Origin: Sorghum bicolor
Lineage: Eukaryota; Streptophyta; Magnoliopsida; Poales; Poaceae
Assembly (NCBI RefSeq): GCF_000003195.3
Contig: NC_012876.2
Span: 45,441,276-45,505,275, forward strand
Length of the DNA stretch: 64,000 nucleotides
Direction: 5' to 3'
The notes beneath the pieces are model-generated. The model was not told where the DNA came from. It did no database searches and was given only the letters and a program-made list of their open reading frames with translations. How positions within the stretch are numbered: position 1 is the stretch's first letter; each line of letters starts with the position of its first letter. The translations under genes and the position numbers were made by a program. Positions 35,816 to 46,466 of this stretch are shown one piece after another.

Positions 35816-37480
35816 TTTGTGCTCGTAAATCTAGGTTCTTCACTAGGTGGAGTCTGGGAGTTGTAAAAGTCCTTCATATTTTACTCGAAGTGTACCTGCT
35901 CATAGACAAGGCAGAGATCAAGTGCATGGGCCCTGTTGGTGGAAAACACCAACAGAACCAAAAGTGTATTTGTTCTTCTCTAACCTTAAGCATAGGGAGC
36001 AAGACAAAGTTGATGGATAATACGATCATGAGTGTGGCATTTAAAACATTTGTTAGATTAGATCGCTCAACCTAATGGAAAGATATTCTATCTATACTTA
36101 TGTTGTTTTTATATATCTTCCAAAGATTGAGTGTGCAATATTTTAGCTCATATGATTAGGAGTGTGGGATCACAAAGGTGGAAGGACTATAAACAAAGAT
36201 TAAAGGACTAAACATGTTGAATTAATTGGGTTGGTTATTTTAGAGTTATAAATCATACATGTTTGTCTCTTTATTCATGTGAACGCTAGAACCAAGGAGA
36301 AACTTATAAAAGTGATAGTCAAGTACCTTAAGATGTTACCTTACTTGAAGAATGATGGTACAGTATCACCTTGTGGAAGCTTTCCTCTCTTAGCGGTTGT
36401 GCATCATGTTTGTGGCACCCTCCATAGATCATCTCTTGTGAGCTATGCCTTCCTTGTGTAAATTGTTAAACTTCATGTGCCTCTCTCTTTGTCTCCAATG
36501 TGAGTTTATCTCAGGACTTCCCAGGTCGATATTGAAAGTTTTCCTGCAGGGGTTAGTCCAACAAAATAACCAATATCTACTATAGCATACTATCGGCTCA
36601 AAAAATCAACCTAAACACCTTGTCTAATTTGATTTAGGAGGGAATTTTAACCTAAGCGCCATACTTAATTTAAAATCCTTTGGAAGTAAGATCATCATTC
36701 CTAAACTAAGCACCATGCTTAATTAAGAGATAAATGAAACTACTCCAAACCTAGACATATACTAAAGCAAATAAAGGTAGCATGAGAGCATTATAGAGTT
36801 CTACTCAAGTAGAGATGAAGTAGTGTGATTAGTATTTAACAAATCGAGCATGTCTTAAAGGTAGGGACAACCAACATAGCAACATGGCAAATGATGTTTT
36901 TATGTAAAGTACTCCCCCAAGCTTGAATTTTGCAAAATTCAAGTTTGGATGAATTTAATTCAATGTTGTATGATGATTGGTTGGACATACCTTGTGTTTG
37001 TCATTCATCTGATCTTCTTGCTCCAATCCTGAAAAGGTTAGTGACAAGAATACCCGAAGGAATATTTTTACAATTATCCTTATATGCTCAATACGCAAGT
37101 TAATGTTGCAAATAATTAAAAGTTCATGTTATGGTCTGATCAGTGCTTGTTTTAGGACACTAAGCTTGTCCTTGGGAAACCATCAATTTATGTCACTGAA
37201 TTGGTTTCCCCTCCAACGCTGACCTATATCAAGATCAACTCAACGAGATCTGCAAAATTTATTATAGACATATGCATCGACAACCGCCCTTTTAAAGTTT
37301 TTATAAATAGAAAGGAAGAGGGGGTTGGAGATCTCGAATGTGGTGATGTTGGAGAGACCAATGGATTGTGAAGATGAAGTGGCTACGAAATAAATTCCAT
37401 GCTCATTAATGCTTAGAGTGAAATCCATGTGGTATGGTGAAAAATGAAAAGGTGAGTGTGGTATAAAAGGAAAAGAAAAA
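35816..37480. other. Unclassified 1.7-kb segment inside E3
   Basis: This segment has no counterpart in E2 and replaces E3's gag, primer site and LTR edge. It contains a perfect 9-base stem (35933-35955, CTGTTGGTG-N5-CACCAACAG), a CTCCCCCAAGCTT motif at about 36912-36924, and a 22-base perfect palindrome at 36922-36943. The purine motif suggests part of another retroelement in minus orientation. None of the open frames in it is convincing. Confidence 0.45.
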
Positions 37481-38717
37481 GGATACCGATGTAGCTTTCA
37501 CCCGGGAGTATTCCAGAGTATCGATTTTCCACAGGGAACGTGAGTGTACTAATTAAGATCCAAGATCGCCCAAGGATAACTATATGATTATTTTTGGTGG
37601 GAAGAGAGGAAGTTTCCTGAGAGTTCTCTAGTTGATCTAAGAATCAAGAATTACTTCAAGATTATCTATTTCGGGACATCAGAACACTAACCACAGAAAG
37701 AGATGAGAAGGGGGCTAGGAAGCTCCGACTATGGTCCTACAAACACCGATCCGAACGTGGTGGAATACGTCGACCGTTAGGGCTGTCACTACCCTAAGGC
37801 TACCACAACAATCCGCAGGATTGGGTGCAATTCCAGGTAACTGCAAGACTAAACACCATGTCTAATCTATTAATTACTACTCTAATGTTTCAAAGATTAG
37901 AGCACTTGATGCAAGCGGGAATCCAATAAATAACTTGAATGTAAATAAAAGTAATTAGAGAACTCAGGAATTATGAATTGAAGAACCTGGAGGACGATAA
38001 AGAACGAACCAGATGCTGCAAAAGTACAATGTTGAGGAAGATCCGACAGATCTGGCTCCTCCTCCACTCTCCTCTTCTCTCTCCCTATTTTCTAGATTAC
38101 AACTAGAACTAACTAGAACTAGAACTAGAGGAACTAGAACTAGAACTAGATGAACTAGAACTAGATCTAGATGAACTAGAGGTAGAACTGGAAGAACTAG
38201 AGGGATCCTCTCTACTTGGATGAAGAATTGAAACCCTAGCTTTGATTCTGTAGAAGAGGTATGATCTCCAGGGGCCAGGGGGTCTGGTTTTATAGTCCCT
38301 TCAAGTGAATCTGGGCCGTTGGATCAAACCGACATTGATCGTGTGGTTTTCCTTGAAGTATTAGGTCGGTGGAGCATGATCCCCGAACTTCGCCCTGATT
38401 GGTGGAAAGAGGTAGGCGGGCGCCCTTAGGACTAGGGCGGGCGCCCAGTTACCTGAGCCCTCTCGGCCTCCGCTTCGGTCCCGTGGCTTCTGGAGTCTTC
38501 TAGATGGTAGATAATTGTGCGGCACGTTAATATCTCTATGTAAACCCGACGTGTGGGCCTTTCTTCCATATTTCCTGATAACCCCCTGCAGAAATAGACA
38601 AACACCAAAACTTGTGGAATTCTGTCAGATAAAACCCTAAGTCTAGGTGTTGGTTCCATTTAGATCCTTTTCTATGATTAGTTGATGGTTAAATGTGAGC
38701 ATTAAGGACCGTCAACA
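37481..38717 (-). repeat. E3 5' LTR (right copy, edge missing)
   Basis: It matches 31109-32344 of the left LTR nearly base for base, but lacks the first 43 plus-strand bases. Its GC-box pair is at 38446-38435 and 38425-38414 (one box with a changed base). Confidence 0.9.
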
Positions 38718-39532
38718 CCTCCACCTCTCTTGCGTGTCTGGGTCCTCTCTTCATTCCAGCTTTGGTTGGACGCCATCTTCTCTACAAGAGCTGTGGCTTG
38801 TGGTATAGTAAGTGATAAGAATGCTCCTCCAGCTGCAGCATCCATTGTCTCTCGGGCACTGTTGCCGAGCCCATGATAAAACGTCTGCATTAATAGCCAA
38901 CTCTCCATTCCATGATGGGGACATTCTAGGATGTAGTCTTGAAAGCGCTCCCATGCTTCTGGAACAGATTCATCATTTTGTTGCTGAAAACTTGTAATCT
39001 TCCCACGGAGAGCATTGGTCTTGCCCATGGGAAAGAACTTAGCCAGGAAGTTTGTTGAGCAGAGTGCCCACGTAGTATTCTTCTCCTTTGTAGTGTAGAA
39101 TCACTGCTTCGCTCTTCCTAACCGTGAGAATGGGAAGAGGCGAAGTAGTATAGCATCTTTGGAAACTCCTGATATGGTAAATGTGTTCCAAATCTCCAGG
39201 AAGTGTTGTAGATGAGCACTAGCATCTTCGTGTGCCTTCCCACAGAACTGGTTGGATTGCACCATGTTGATAAGTCCAGGCTTGAGCTCAAAGTTGCCAT
39301 CGATATGTGCAGCAGGTCCAGTGCGGATGTTGTCCGTAGTGGGAGCTGAGAACTCGCGGATTGATTTGTTCGCCATGGCTTCGAACTCTGAAGACGAGTT
39401 CCGGTGATCTTCTTGATTGGATGAAGCTTCTTGCTGAAGTGTTGATGATCTCTTCTTGAGCTTGGCTCTCGTCTTCTTGAATAATGCTTCGGGATTGTCA
39501 ACAAAATTTCCTTTAAGATGTCTTATATTCAT
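38718..39532 (-). pseudogene. E2 gag N-terminal part
   Basis: The Athila-type Gag starts at 39532 (MNIRHLKGNFVDNPEALFKK). The core reads NQFCGKAHEDASAHLQHFLE, LRLFPFS, then FLAKFFPMGKTNALRGKITS and CPHHGMESWLLMQTFYHGL. A TGA at 39101-39103 falls where related Gags have Trp (WFY), and the frame continues after it. It is cut by E3 after RTQTRKRGG; joining across the CCTCC duplication gives a continuous frame into 31065. Confidence 0.85.
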
Positions 39533-39666
39533 ACATTCCCCTGCATAAGATAAAATAGAAAAATATCGGGGTAAAACTGTATGAGAGAATAGATAAGCTC
39601 AATCAAATTAGTGATGCGAATGATAACTCAAAATCTTTTATTCCATTCCTGATTAGTAATCAACCT

Positions 39667-39684
39667 TCCCCAGCAACGGCGCCA
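39667..39684 (-). promoter_or_regulatory. E2 primer binding site (tRNA-Asp)
   Basis: The minus strand reads TGGCGCCGTTGCTGGGGA, 17 of 18 complementary to tRNA-Asp, 8 bases from the LTR edge at 39693. Confidence 0.9.
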
Positions 39685-39692
39685 AAAATGCT

Positions 39693-40180
39693 TGTTGGGT
39701 ATTCTTAACATCATTACCAAAAGTAGACTAAGTTCTCTAAATCTAGTAACGTTGCCAAAAATGCCAAACCTATCCCTCATACCACTTAAGCCAAGTTGTC
39801 ATCCCCAGCATGACATGAGAGACGCGGTATTGAAATATGAAATTGCTCTTCTAAATAAATAATGAATGGGATCTGCAAGCGCACAGATTAATACCGATGT
39901 AGCATTTTAACCGGGAGGTATTCCACGTATCGTTATTTATATTTTTACCACTGGGAAGGGATTAACAATCATCAATATTGATTACAGAATAGAATATGAG
40001 ATTGAGTATCTATCAGCGCATGTATAATTGAGAACATTTATCTAACTCTTTCATACAGGGATAAGTGTCACATAAAAGATATATGAAGTAATAAATAGTG
40101 ACAAAGATAATTAATCTAATCAGCCACATATAAATATGATAAGCACCTCAATTAGATACTCTAGAAAGTCATTAGCATGG
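39693..40180 (-). repeat. E2 5' LTR, first segment
   Basis: It matches 25410-25897 with about nine differences. It is interrupted at 40180 by E4. Confidence 0.92.
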
Positions 40181-41694
40181 TGTTGACGGTCCTTAAGTAC
40201 TAAAATTAATAATCAAATAAACATGAAAAAGGATCAATATGAAACAAACATCTATAATTAGGGTTTTATCTGACAGAATTCCACGAGTTTTGGTGTTTAT
40301 CTATTTCTGCAGGGAGTTATCAGGAATTATGGAGAGAAGGCCCACATGTCATGTTTACAACAAGATAATTACATGCCGCGCAATTTTCCTCAATCTAGAA
40401 GGGTCCAGAAGCCACGGGAACGAACGGGAAGCGATTCGGGCTCGGGGGCAGGGCGCCCGCCCAACCCCCTTGGGCGCCCGCCCAGGTCAGGAGGCCAATC
40501 AGGACTCTGCTTCGGGACTACGCTCCACCGACCTAAAGGATCAATCTAAACCATACAATCTATGTCGGTTTGATCCAATGGCTCACGTTCACTTGAGGGG
40601 ACTATAAAACCAGACCCCCTGGCCCCTGGAGGAAGAGAGGAGAAATCATTATTCAGAGGTAGCCATCAAAGTTTGGGTTTAGAGCTTCTCTCCCACAGAG
40701 AATTAGAATTAGCTACTCCCTAATCCTTCAAGTTTAGAGGTTGATTAGATAGCAATTAGAGAAGTAGAGCACTACGCTCTGGATTCGGATCTTCAGTAAT
40801 AAAGATTGGTATTAGTCATATCTTTCTCTAATTCTTTGTTCTAATTGCATTATGTCTCTAATTATTATGTTCTTAGTTTGCTCTAGTTCTATATTTGATA
40901 TAGTTCTAATTGATAATGAGTTTATGTATAAGTTTGCAAAGCGCTTTGCTCTTGACGCGAGGGAGTTAGGTGATAGATCACATGTGAGCGTGGTGCTTAG
41001 ATGTTATTTATCTGCAAATGTATCCTATTGGCCGAGTCGTGTGGTAGTTCGCGATAGTGACAGCTTCGTTGATTCTTATATAGTCCACCCTCCGTTGATA
41101 GGACAGGAAGAACCGGTATTGTGGAGTAAGTCATGCGATGCTCTGATTTACTTTATCAATGTTCCTTATACATGAATGAAGAGTCTTTTATGCTATATAT
41201 GATCTTGTAGATAACTAGAGTAGATTATGACTTAGTAGTTAGTAGATAACTTAGAATCCATTCTCTAGCTAATCCGACATCACCTACATATATGAGGAGT
41301 AGTCTATTTTCTAATCGCTGTGCTCTTTATCCCATGAACTTATACTTTATTATCATTATCTTTACGGTTTACCCCCTGCTAAAGTATGTGACTGTGTGAT
41401 GAGTTTCTCATTAGTAATCATGTTCTTGCAAGTTTATCTCTAGTCTATGCCTTGACAGATTTTGCCCCTTGATTTAATTTCATCTTCTTGAGATCCCTTG
41501 AGCAAAATTATAAATAACGATAACTGGAATACTTATCCTGGTGAAATGCTACAATGAGGTGTTTTATCTGTGCACTTGCGGATAGAATAGATTATTTTCT
41601 ACAGAGCCTTTACATTTATAAATACATTTGCACACTCTGGCGCCATGCTAGGGATGACAACCTAGTATCTAAGTGGTGTTAGCTAGTGTCAACA
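40181..41694 (+). repeat. E4 5' LTR
   Basis: It begins TGTTGACGG and ends GTCAACA. GC boxes GGGCGCCCGCCC are at 40451-40462 and 40472-40483, and TATAAAAC starts at 40603. Two frames in it (40239-40607 and 40852-41175) recur in the 3' LTR; they have no protein family features. Confidence 0.95.
40451..40610 (+). promoter_or_regulatory. E4 LTR promoter module
   Basis: Two identical 12-base GC boxes separated by 9 bases are followed 119 bases later by TATAAAAC. The same arrangement with the same distances is found in E2, E3 and E5 (and decayed in E1). Confidence 0.7.
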
Positions 41695-41702
41695 AGCATT
41701 TC

Positions 41703-41720
41703 TGGCGCCGTTGCCGGGGA
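41703..41720 (+). promoter_or_regulatory. E4 primer binding site (tRNA-Asp)
   Basis: TGGCGCCGTTGCCGGGGA is a full 18-base complement of the tRNA-Asp 3' end. The next 328 bases to the gag start are the untranslated leader with no other feature seen. Confidence 0.93.
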
Positions 41721-42048
41721 ACTTATAGGATTTATACGAGTCTAAGGAATAAGTCATAAAAAGGAACAAAGGAGTAATATTTAGGAACGGTAAGGAAAGC
41801 CAAAAAATCAGTCAAGGTTATTCATATAAAATTTTAGACTAGACTATAGAGAAATAATTGCATAAAACAGCTACTAAGTGAGAAATCATAACAAGGCACC
41901 TCTGCTTTGGCAGGTTCACCCTGTTGTTTTTCTATGTTTATATTTTTATACAGGGTATAACAGGATTGACTTTGGGTACATTCAACTCTTCATCATCAGA
42001 ACCAAAGCAATCTAGAGAAGAAGAAGCTAGCTACCAATTGCTGAAGCT

Positions 42049-44002
42049 ATGGCACAAAAGACCTTGCAAGAATTCTCTGCTCCAAGTCTTGACAACATTC
42101 CAACTGGTCCAAGATTTGCAGTAGAAGAAGGAATACCTGAGTTTGAGCTCAAGTCAAGCCTCATCAATCTGGTACAAGCTACACAATTCAGTGGAAAGGC
42201 ACATGAAGATACCAGTGCACACTTGCAGAATTTCTTAGAGATTGGAAGCACAATCCACATCAATGGAGTTGACAAAGACGTCATACTGCTTCGCCTTTTT
42301 CCATTCTCACTAGAAGGAAAAGCGAGGAAGTGGTTCTACACTCATCAAGATAATATCAACAACTGGACGAACTTGTCAGATGCCTTTCTATCAAAGTTTT
42401 TCCCCATAGGCAAAACAACTGCCTTAAGAGGAAATATTGTCAGTTTCCAACAGCAGAAGACAGAAGCCATTGTAGAAGCATGGGAGCGTTTTCAAGGATA
42501 CATATCAGATTGTCCTCACCATGGAATGGCCACATGGTTACTTATGCAGACCTTCTACCATGGATTAACCCAGAAGACTCGTGAGTGCCTAGATGCATCT
42601 GCTAAAGGATCATTCTTGGAGCTTACAACTAGAAAAGCAGAGATACTTTTGGATAAGATAGCAGAAAACCAAAGCTGGTTCCAAGATAAAGCTCAACATG
42701 TCATCAAACTGAAGAAATACCAGAAGAAGTAAAAGCATTATCAACTAAGATGGAAAATTTGCTCCATTGGATTGACCAGAGGGCCAAGTTCAAAGAAGAT
42801 CAAAGGGCCATTTAGACAGCACACAAATATCAACCAACTTCAAGTCAATCCAATAGCAAAGGTATGAATTCAGGTAATACTTTCAAGCAACTTTCATTAA
42901 AAGAGATAATTGCTCAACAAACCAAAATTAATGATAAAGTTAAACAAAGGCTAGATACAAATGAATCATCTCTAAAAGATATATACAATAAAATGAATTT
43001 TCTACTAACTGCCTTTGATGAGCAAAACACTCTTAATAAAAGGGTAGAGCTTAAATTAATAAAGATAGCTGCTGCACTGCCTGTTGCTACTAACATTGAG
43101 CAGGTAAAGAATATAACTACTAGAGGAGGCAAAGCCACCAGAGATCCACCATACCCAAAAGAGAAACAAAGAACATCAGCACCAGTGCAACCAGCAGGGA
43201 TAGAAGAAGAAAGCCCAGTTGAAGCAGAAGATCTGCTACAACCACCAAGAACTGGAGAAATGAGAAAAGATTTTTACGACACCAACTATTTGCCATTTCC
43301 CAGAAGAAACAGAGGACTGCAGTCAGATGAGCAGTTTGGTAAGTTTGTAGAGGTCATTCAGAAATTATATGTCAACATACCTCTGCTCGATGCCATACAG
43401 GTACCTACATATGCAAAGTACATCAGAGATATTCTTAACAAGAAGAGACCACTGCCCACCACTAGGTTATCAAGCTGACAGAAGAATGTAGTGCGGCCAT
43501 CCTCAACAAACCACCAAAGAAGTAGGAAGATCCCGGATGTCCCACTATTGATTGCTCGATCGGAAACCAACACTTCAACAATGCACTTTGTGATCTCGGA
43601 GCAAGTGTCAGTGTGATGCCAGCATTAGTCTACAAAAAGCTTGAGCATGCAACTTTAGAACCAACATCAATGTGCCTGCAACTAGCGGATCAATCGGTTC
43701 GACACCCGTTGGGCATCGCCGAGAACATTCCAGTCAAGATCAGAGATTTCCTGGTGCCAGTAGACTTCGTAGTACTGGACATGAGTCCTGACTCAAAAGT
43801 GTCCATCATCCTTGGAAGGCCACTTCTGAGCACTGTCAATGCTCACATTGATGTCGGGAAGGGAGAAATCAAGTTCAACATAAACGGTCAAGAAGAACAC
43901 TTCACATTTAAACCTAGACCAGAGAGAGACTCTACAGTGAAGGAAGTTCAAGAAGAACCACTGGAGACACCATCTCCGGAGGAAGGAAATTCAGAAGATT
44001 AA
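42049..44002 (+). pseudogene. E4 gag-protease, broken by indels and a stop
   Basis: Gag starts MAQKTLQEFSAPSLDNIPTG and has the intact core LRLFPFSLEGKARKWFYTHQ, AFLSKFFPIGKTTALRGNIV and CPHHGMATWLLMQTFYHGL. After AENQSWFQDKAQHV a one-base deletion relative to E1 (near 42697) shifts the frame. A TAG at 42813-42815 and a second one-base deletion near 43464 break it further. The protease (CDLGASVSVMPALVYKKLE, ILGRPLLSTVNAHIDVGKGE) ends at 44002. Gag-protease cannot be made as one protein, although the LTRs are young. Confidence 0.88.
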
Positions 44003-44909
44003 AAGATTTGGAGGTCCAGCTTGGGGGACCTAAAAATCCCAAACCCTCACCGGGAGGTAAATAGGTATTTACCCGCATTATTAATTTTCTCATATTTAAA
44101 TTCTTGCATAATAAATTCTTGCATTAGTCATACATTCATAGCATAATTATAATAATCAAAAAGCCCCATATAAATAATATTCGTGGTGTGTAACAACCCA
44201 TATTTATTAATTATTATGGAGGCACAAAAAATATTTTCCAATATCATTTTCAATAAGTTTTAATTCTCATAGATTTTTCCTGCATTATATTTAATTGTAT
44301 TAATCTTCTAGAAGCATGACCCACACTCTTTGGGTCCCACATGTCATACACTTCACCTCACATACATCCCATCATATAATTTCATCCACCAATATGTTTC
44401 CACTCACCTGACATCTTTCCACCGTCCAACCACTACCAACACAATATTATTCTACGTAAGATCAAAGCAAGGAAGCAAGTGGAGGAGGCACAACCAGGAT
44501 GAACACCAGGAGTGGGCGCCCGCCCAACTACCTTGGGCGCCCGCCCTGTCCCCTGCTCAGCTTATAAAAGGCCACCTCCAGCTCCCCTTCTCTTCACACA
44601 AACACTCCAGAAAACCACACAAGTCTCAGTTTCCCGAGAAGGAGCTCTTGTAGTGAAGAGAAGAGAGTAGAGAGAAAGAGGGGAGAGGAAGGGAAGGTTG
44701 GAGTTCTTTTGAGAGAGAGTTTATCACCTAGCAAATAGTGTTCCCGCTGTCCAAGCGGAAGTAAAAGTTGTTTAGGGGGAGGCTCTACCAAAATAGAAAC
44801 TTGTCCTAAATGATTAACCCCTGGACTACTGACACTCTGGACAGCTGACCACTAACATTTTATCTCACATTTTCCACTAGTTGTGTTTTTGCCAACTTTT
44901 GTTTGCAGG
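44003..44909 (+). other. E4 protease to ATHILA ORF spacer
   Basis: It opens with AGCTTGGGGGA (44018-44028), a copy of the polypurine motif. The GC-box and TATA module follows (44514-44570), then a purine-rich leader, and a TTTGTTTGCAG acceptor-like site immediately before GATG. Pol would be expected here in a full Athila element and is absent. Confidence 0.6.
44514..44570 (+). promoter_or_regulatory. Candidate internal promoter of E4 ATHILA ORF
   Basis: GGGCGCCCGCCC occurs at 44514-44525 and again at 44535-44546 (9-base gap), exactly as in the E4 LTR. TATAAAAG follows at 44563-44570. The ATHILA ORF starts about 340 bases downstream. Activity is inferred. Confidence 0.65.
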
Positions 44910-46466
44910 ATGTTTAAGAAGGTGAAAAATGCAGGGAAGGCTCTCAAGAACCTTGGTACAAGGAGTTCATCCCGACACTCCTCACAGCCATCAGAGATGA
45001 GCGTCGACCCGACACCCACACAAGCTCCGTCACCTTCATCAGGCCAGCAAGTCAAGGTCCTTCTCAAGATAGGAGACCTTGGACTGAAGACTCGAAGAGA
45101 GAAGGAAGTCTATCAGCAACTGAAGAACAAAGATTTCATTCATACCCCTACTCTCGATCCAATCCTACTACAAGAAACAGGTATGGACACTGAATTCGAT
45201 TTAATTTTTCAGATGATGGGTTGGACAAATTTTTGGAATATAACTGAGCTAGGTTCTCGTCTTCTCACCCTCGAATTTCTTTGCACTTTACAATACTATG
45301 AGGAGGGAATTGTTTTTCGGATGTTCAAACAGGAAATTATGTTGTCCTGGAGAGAGCTAAGCGACCATCTTAGTTTCTCTTCAAGATGTATCCTGAACAT
45401 TGACTCCGATTTACCCAATTTTGAGAGACACCAGTTTTGGAGAGAAATATCTAGAGATAATTTTTACAGTCAAGCCCGAACCAGTGACATGGAACACCCC
45501 ACTCTTAGGATGTTTCACAAATGGCTTGGGTACAATCTTTTCTATCGTGACGATATTAGGAAAGTAAGAGTACGAGATTTACAACTCTTATATGCTGCTA
45601 TTAGTAAAGTACCTACTTCACCTGTTACACTATTAGTTTCACACTGGTTTAGTATACCTAGTCTTCAGGGACCAGTAGGATGTACTTCACTTATCACTCG
45701 TCTAGCCACTAATCTTCACTTACTAGAAAACTCATCGTTGGATTTCATAGAAGAATTAAGAATTTATCATGGCTATGACACATTTAGACAAGCTCGGATG
45801 TTAAAGAAAGAGGGGAATATAATGTATATGCTATATGATGATAAAGGCAAGATTCGGTTACCTAACCCAAACCTTGGCCTCTACGTTGTGGAAAACTTTT
45901 TGATTGAGATTGCAGCAACACCAGTGAACCAGAGAACTCCACAGCGAGTGGCATCTGAAAGGATAACCACTCACCGAGAACGCACCTGGTATGGAGCTGA
46001 CCCTGGACCAGAAGAAGCAGCGCACCTACATTATTGCGATTACAATCCATGAGTCCTTCGAGACCCATGGGCTCGTCATGCGCAACCACAAGAGCCAACA
46101 GAGGAGACATGGCCGGAGAGCCAAGATCACCAGTGGACAAACCCGCCTTTTCATACGGGCAGGTACTCCACTGATCCATATGGAGCTTTAGGATCCAGAC
46201 ATCCGCCCCAATTTGATGCATGACGATACTCCGACGCCTCCTACGCTTTCACGAATGACTACTATCAAGAGGCCGGTGCTTTCTTCACTCGTACCGACAA
46301 CACCCTCCTCGACATCCAGAACACGCAAGCAGAACATGGAAGACTCCTGGAAGAGCAACAAAAATGGAACCAGGACCATGCTGCTGTAGTGCAAGAACTG
46401 AGACAAGATACAACAACAATGAACGACAACATCACAACCATGATGCGGTTCTGGAACATCGGGTAA
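44910..46466 (+). pseudogene. E4 ATHILA ORF (PF03078-like), two late stops
   Basis: This protein family of unclear function is encoded downstream in Athila elements. The start at 44910 (MFKKVKNAGKALKNLGTRSS) directly follows an acceptor-like CAG. The body carries blocks shared with E1 and E0: NKDFIHTPTLDPILLQETGM, GSRLLTLEFLCTLQYYEEGI, MEHPTLRMFHKWLGYNLFYR. The first 380 residues are open to a TGA at 46050-46052. The same frame continues without indels to a TAA at 46464-46466, with one more TGA at 46221-46223. The tail (LLEEQQKWNQDHAAVVQELR) looks coiled coil. No signal peptide or clear membrane segment is visible, so an envelope role is not supported by this sequence. Confidence 0.85.

Larger units (their letters stand above)
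31066..38717 (-). mobile_element. E3: gypsy element related to E2 (minus), internally rearranged
   Basis: It is inserted in the E2 gag with a perfect 5-base duplication CCTCC (31061-31065 and 38718-38722). The left LTR is complete (31066-32344). The right LTR (37481-38717) lacks the 43 bases next to the internal region, and primer site and gag are missing. Remaining internal parts are the polypurine tract, a 3' noncoding region like that of E2, and protease 2 and protease 1 remnants (34725-35738). An unrelated 1.7-kb stretch (35816-37480) sits where gag and the primer site should be. LTRs differ at about 14 of 1237 positions (hand count), fewer than in E2 or E4. Confidence 0.85.

Noticed and set aside
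40852..41175. Recurrent 107-residue open frames in the LTRs (also 48671-48994, 8838-9131)
   Set aside because: They are repeated only because LTRs are repeated; there is no domain, and substitutions between copies are not biased toward silent sites by eye.
44910..46466. ATHILA ORF as a true viral envelope protein
   Set aside because: No signal peptide, no convincing membrane segment and no fusion-like region can be seen in E4, E1 or E0, so I keep the neutral family name.
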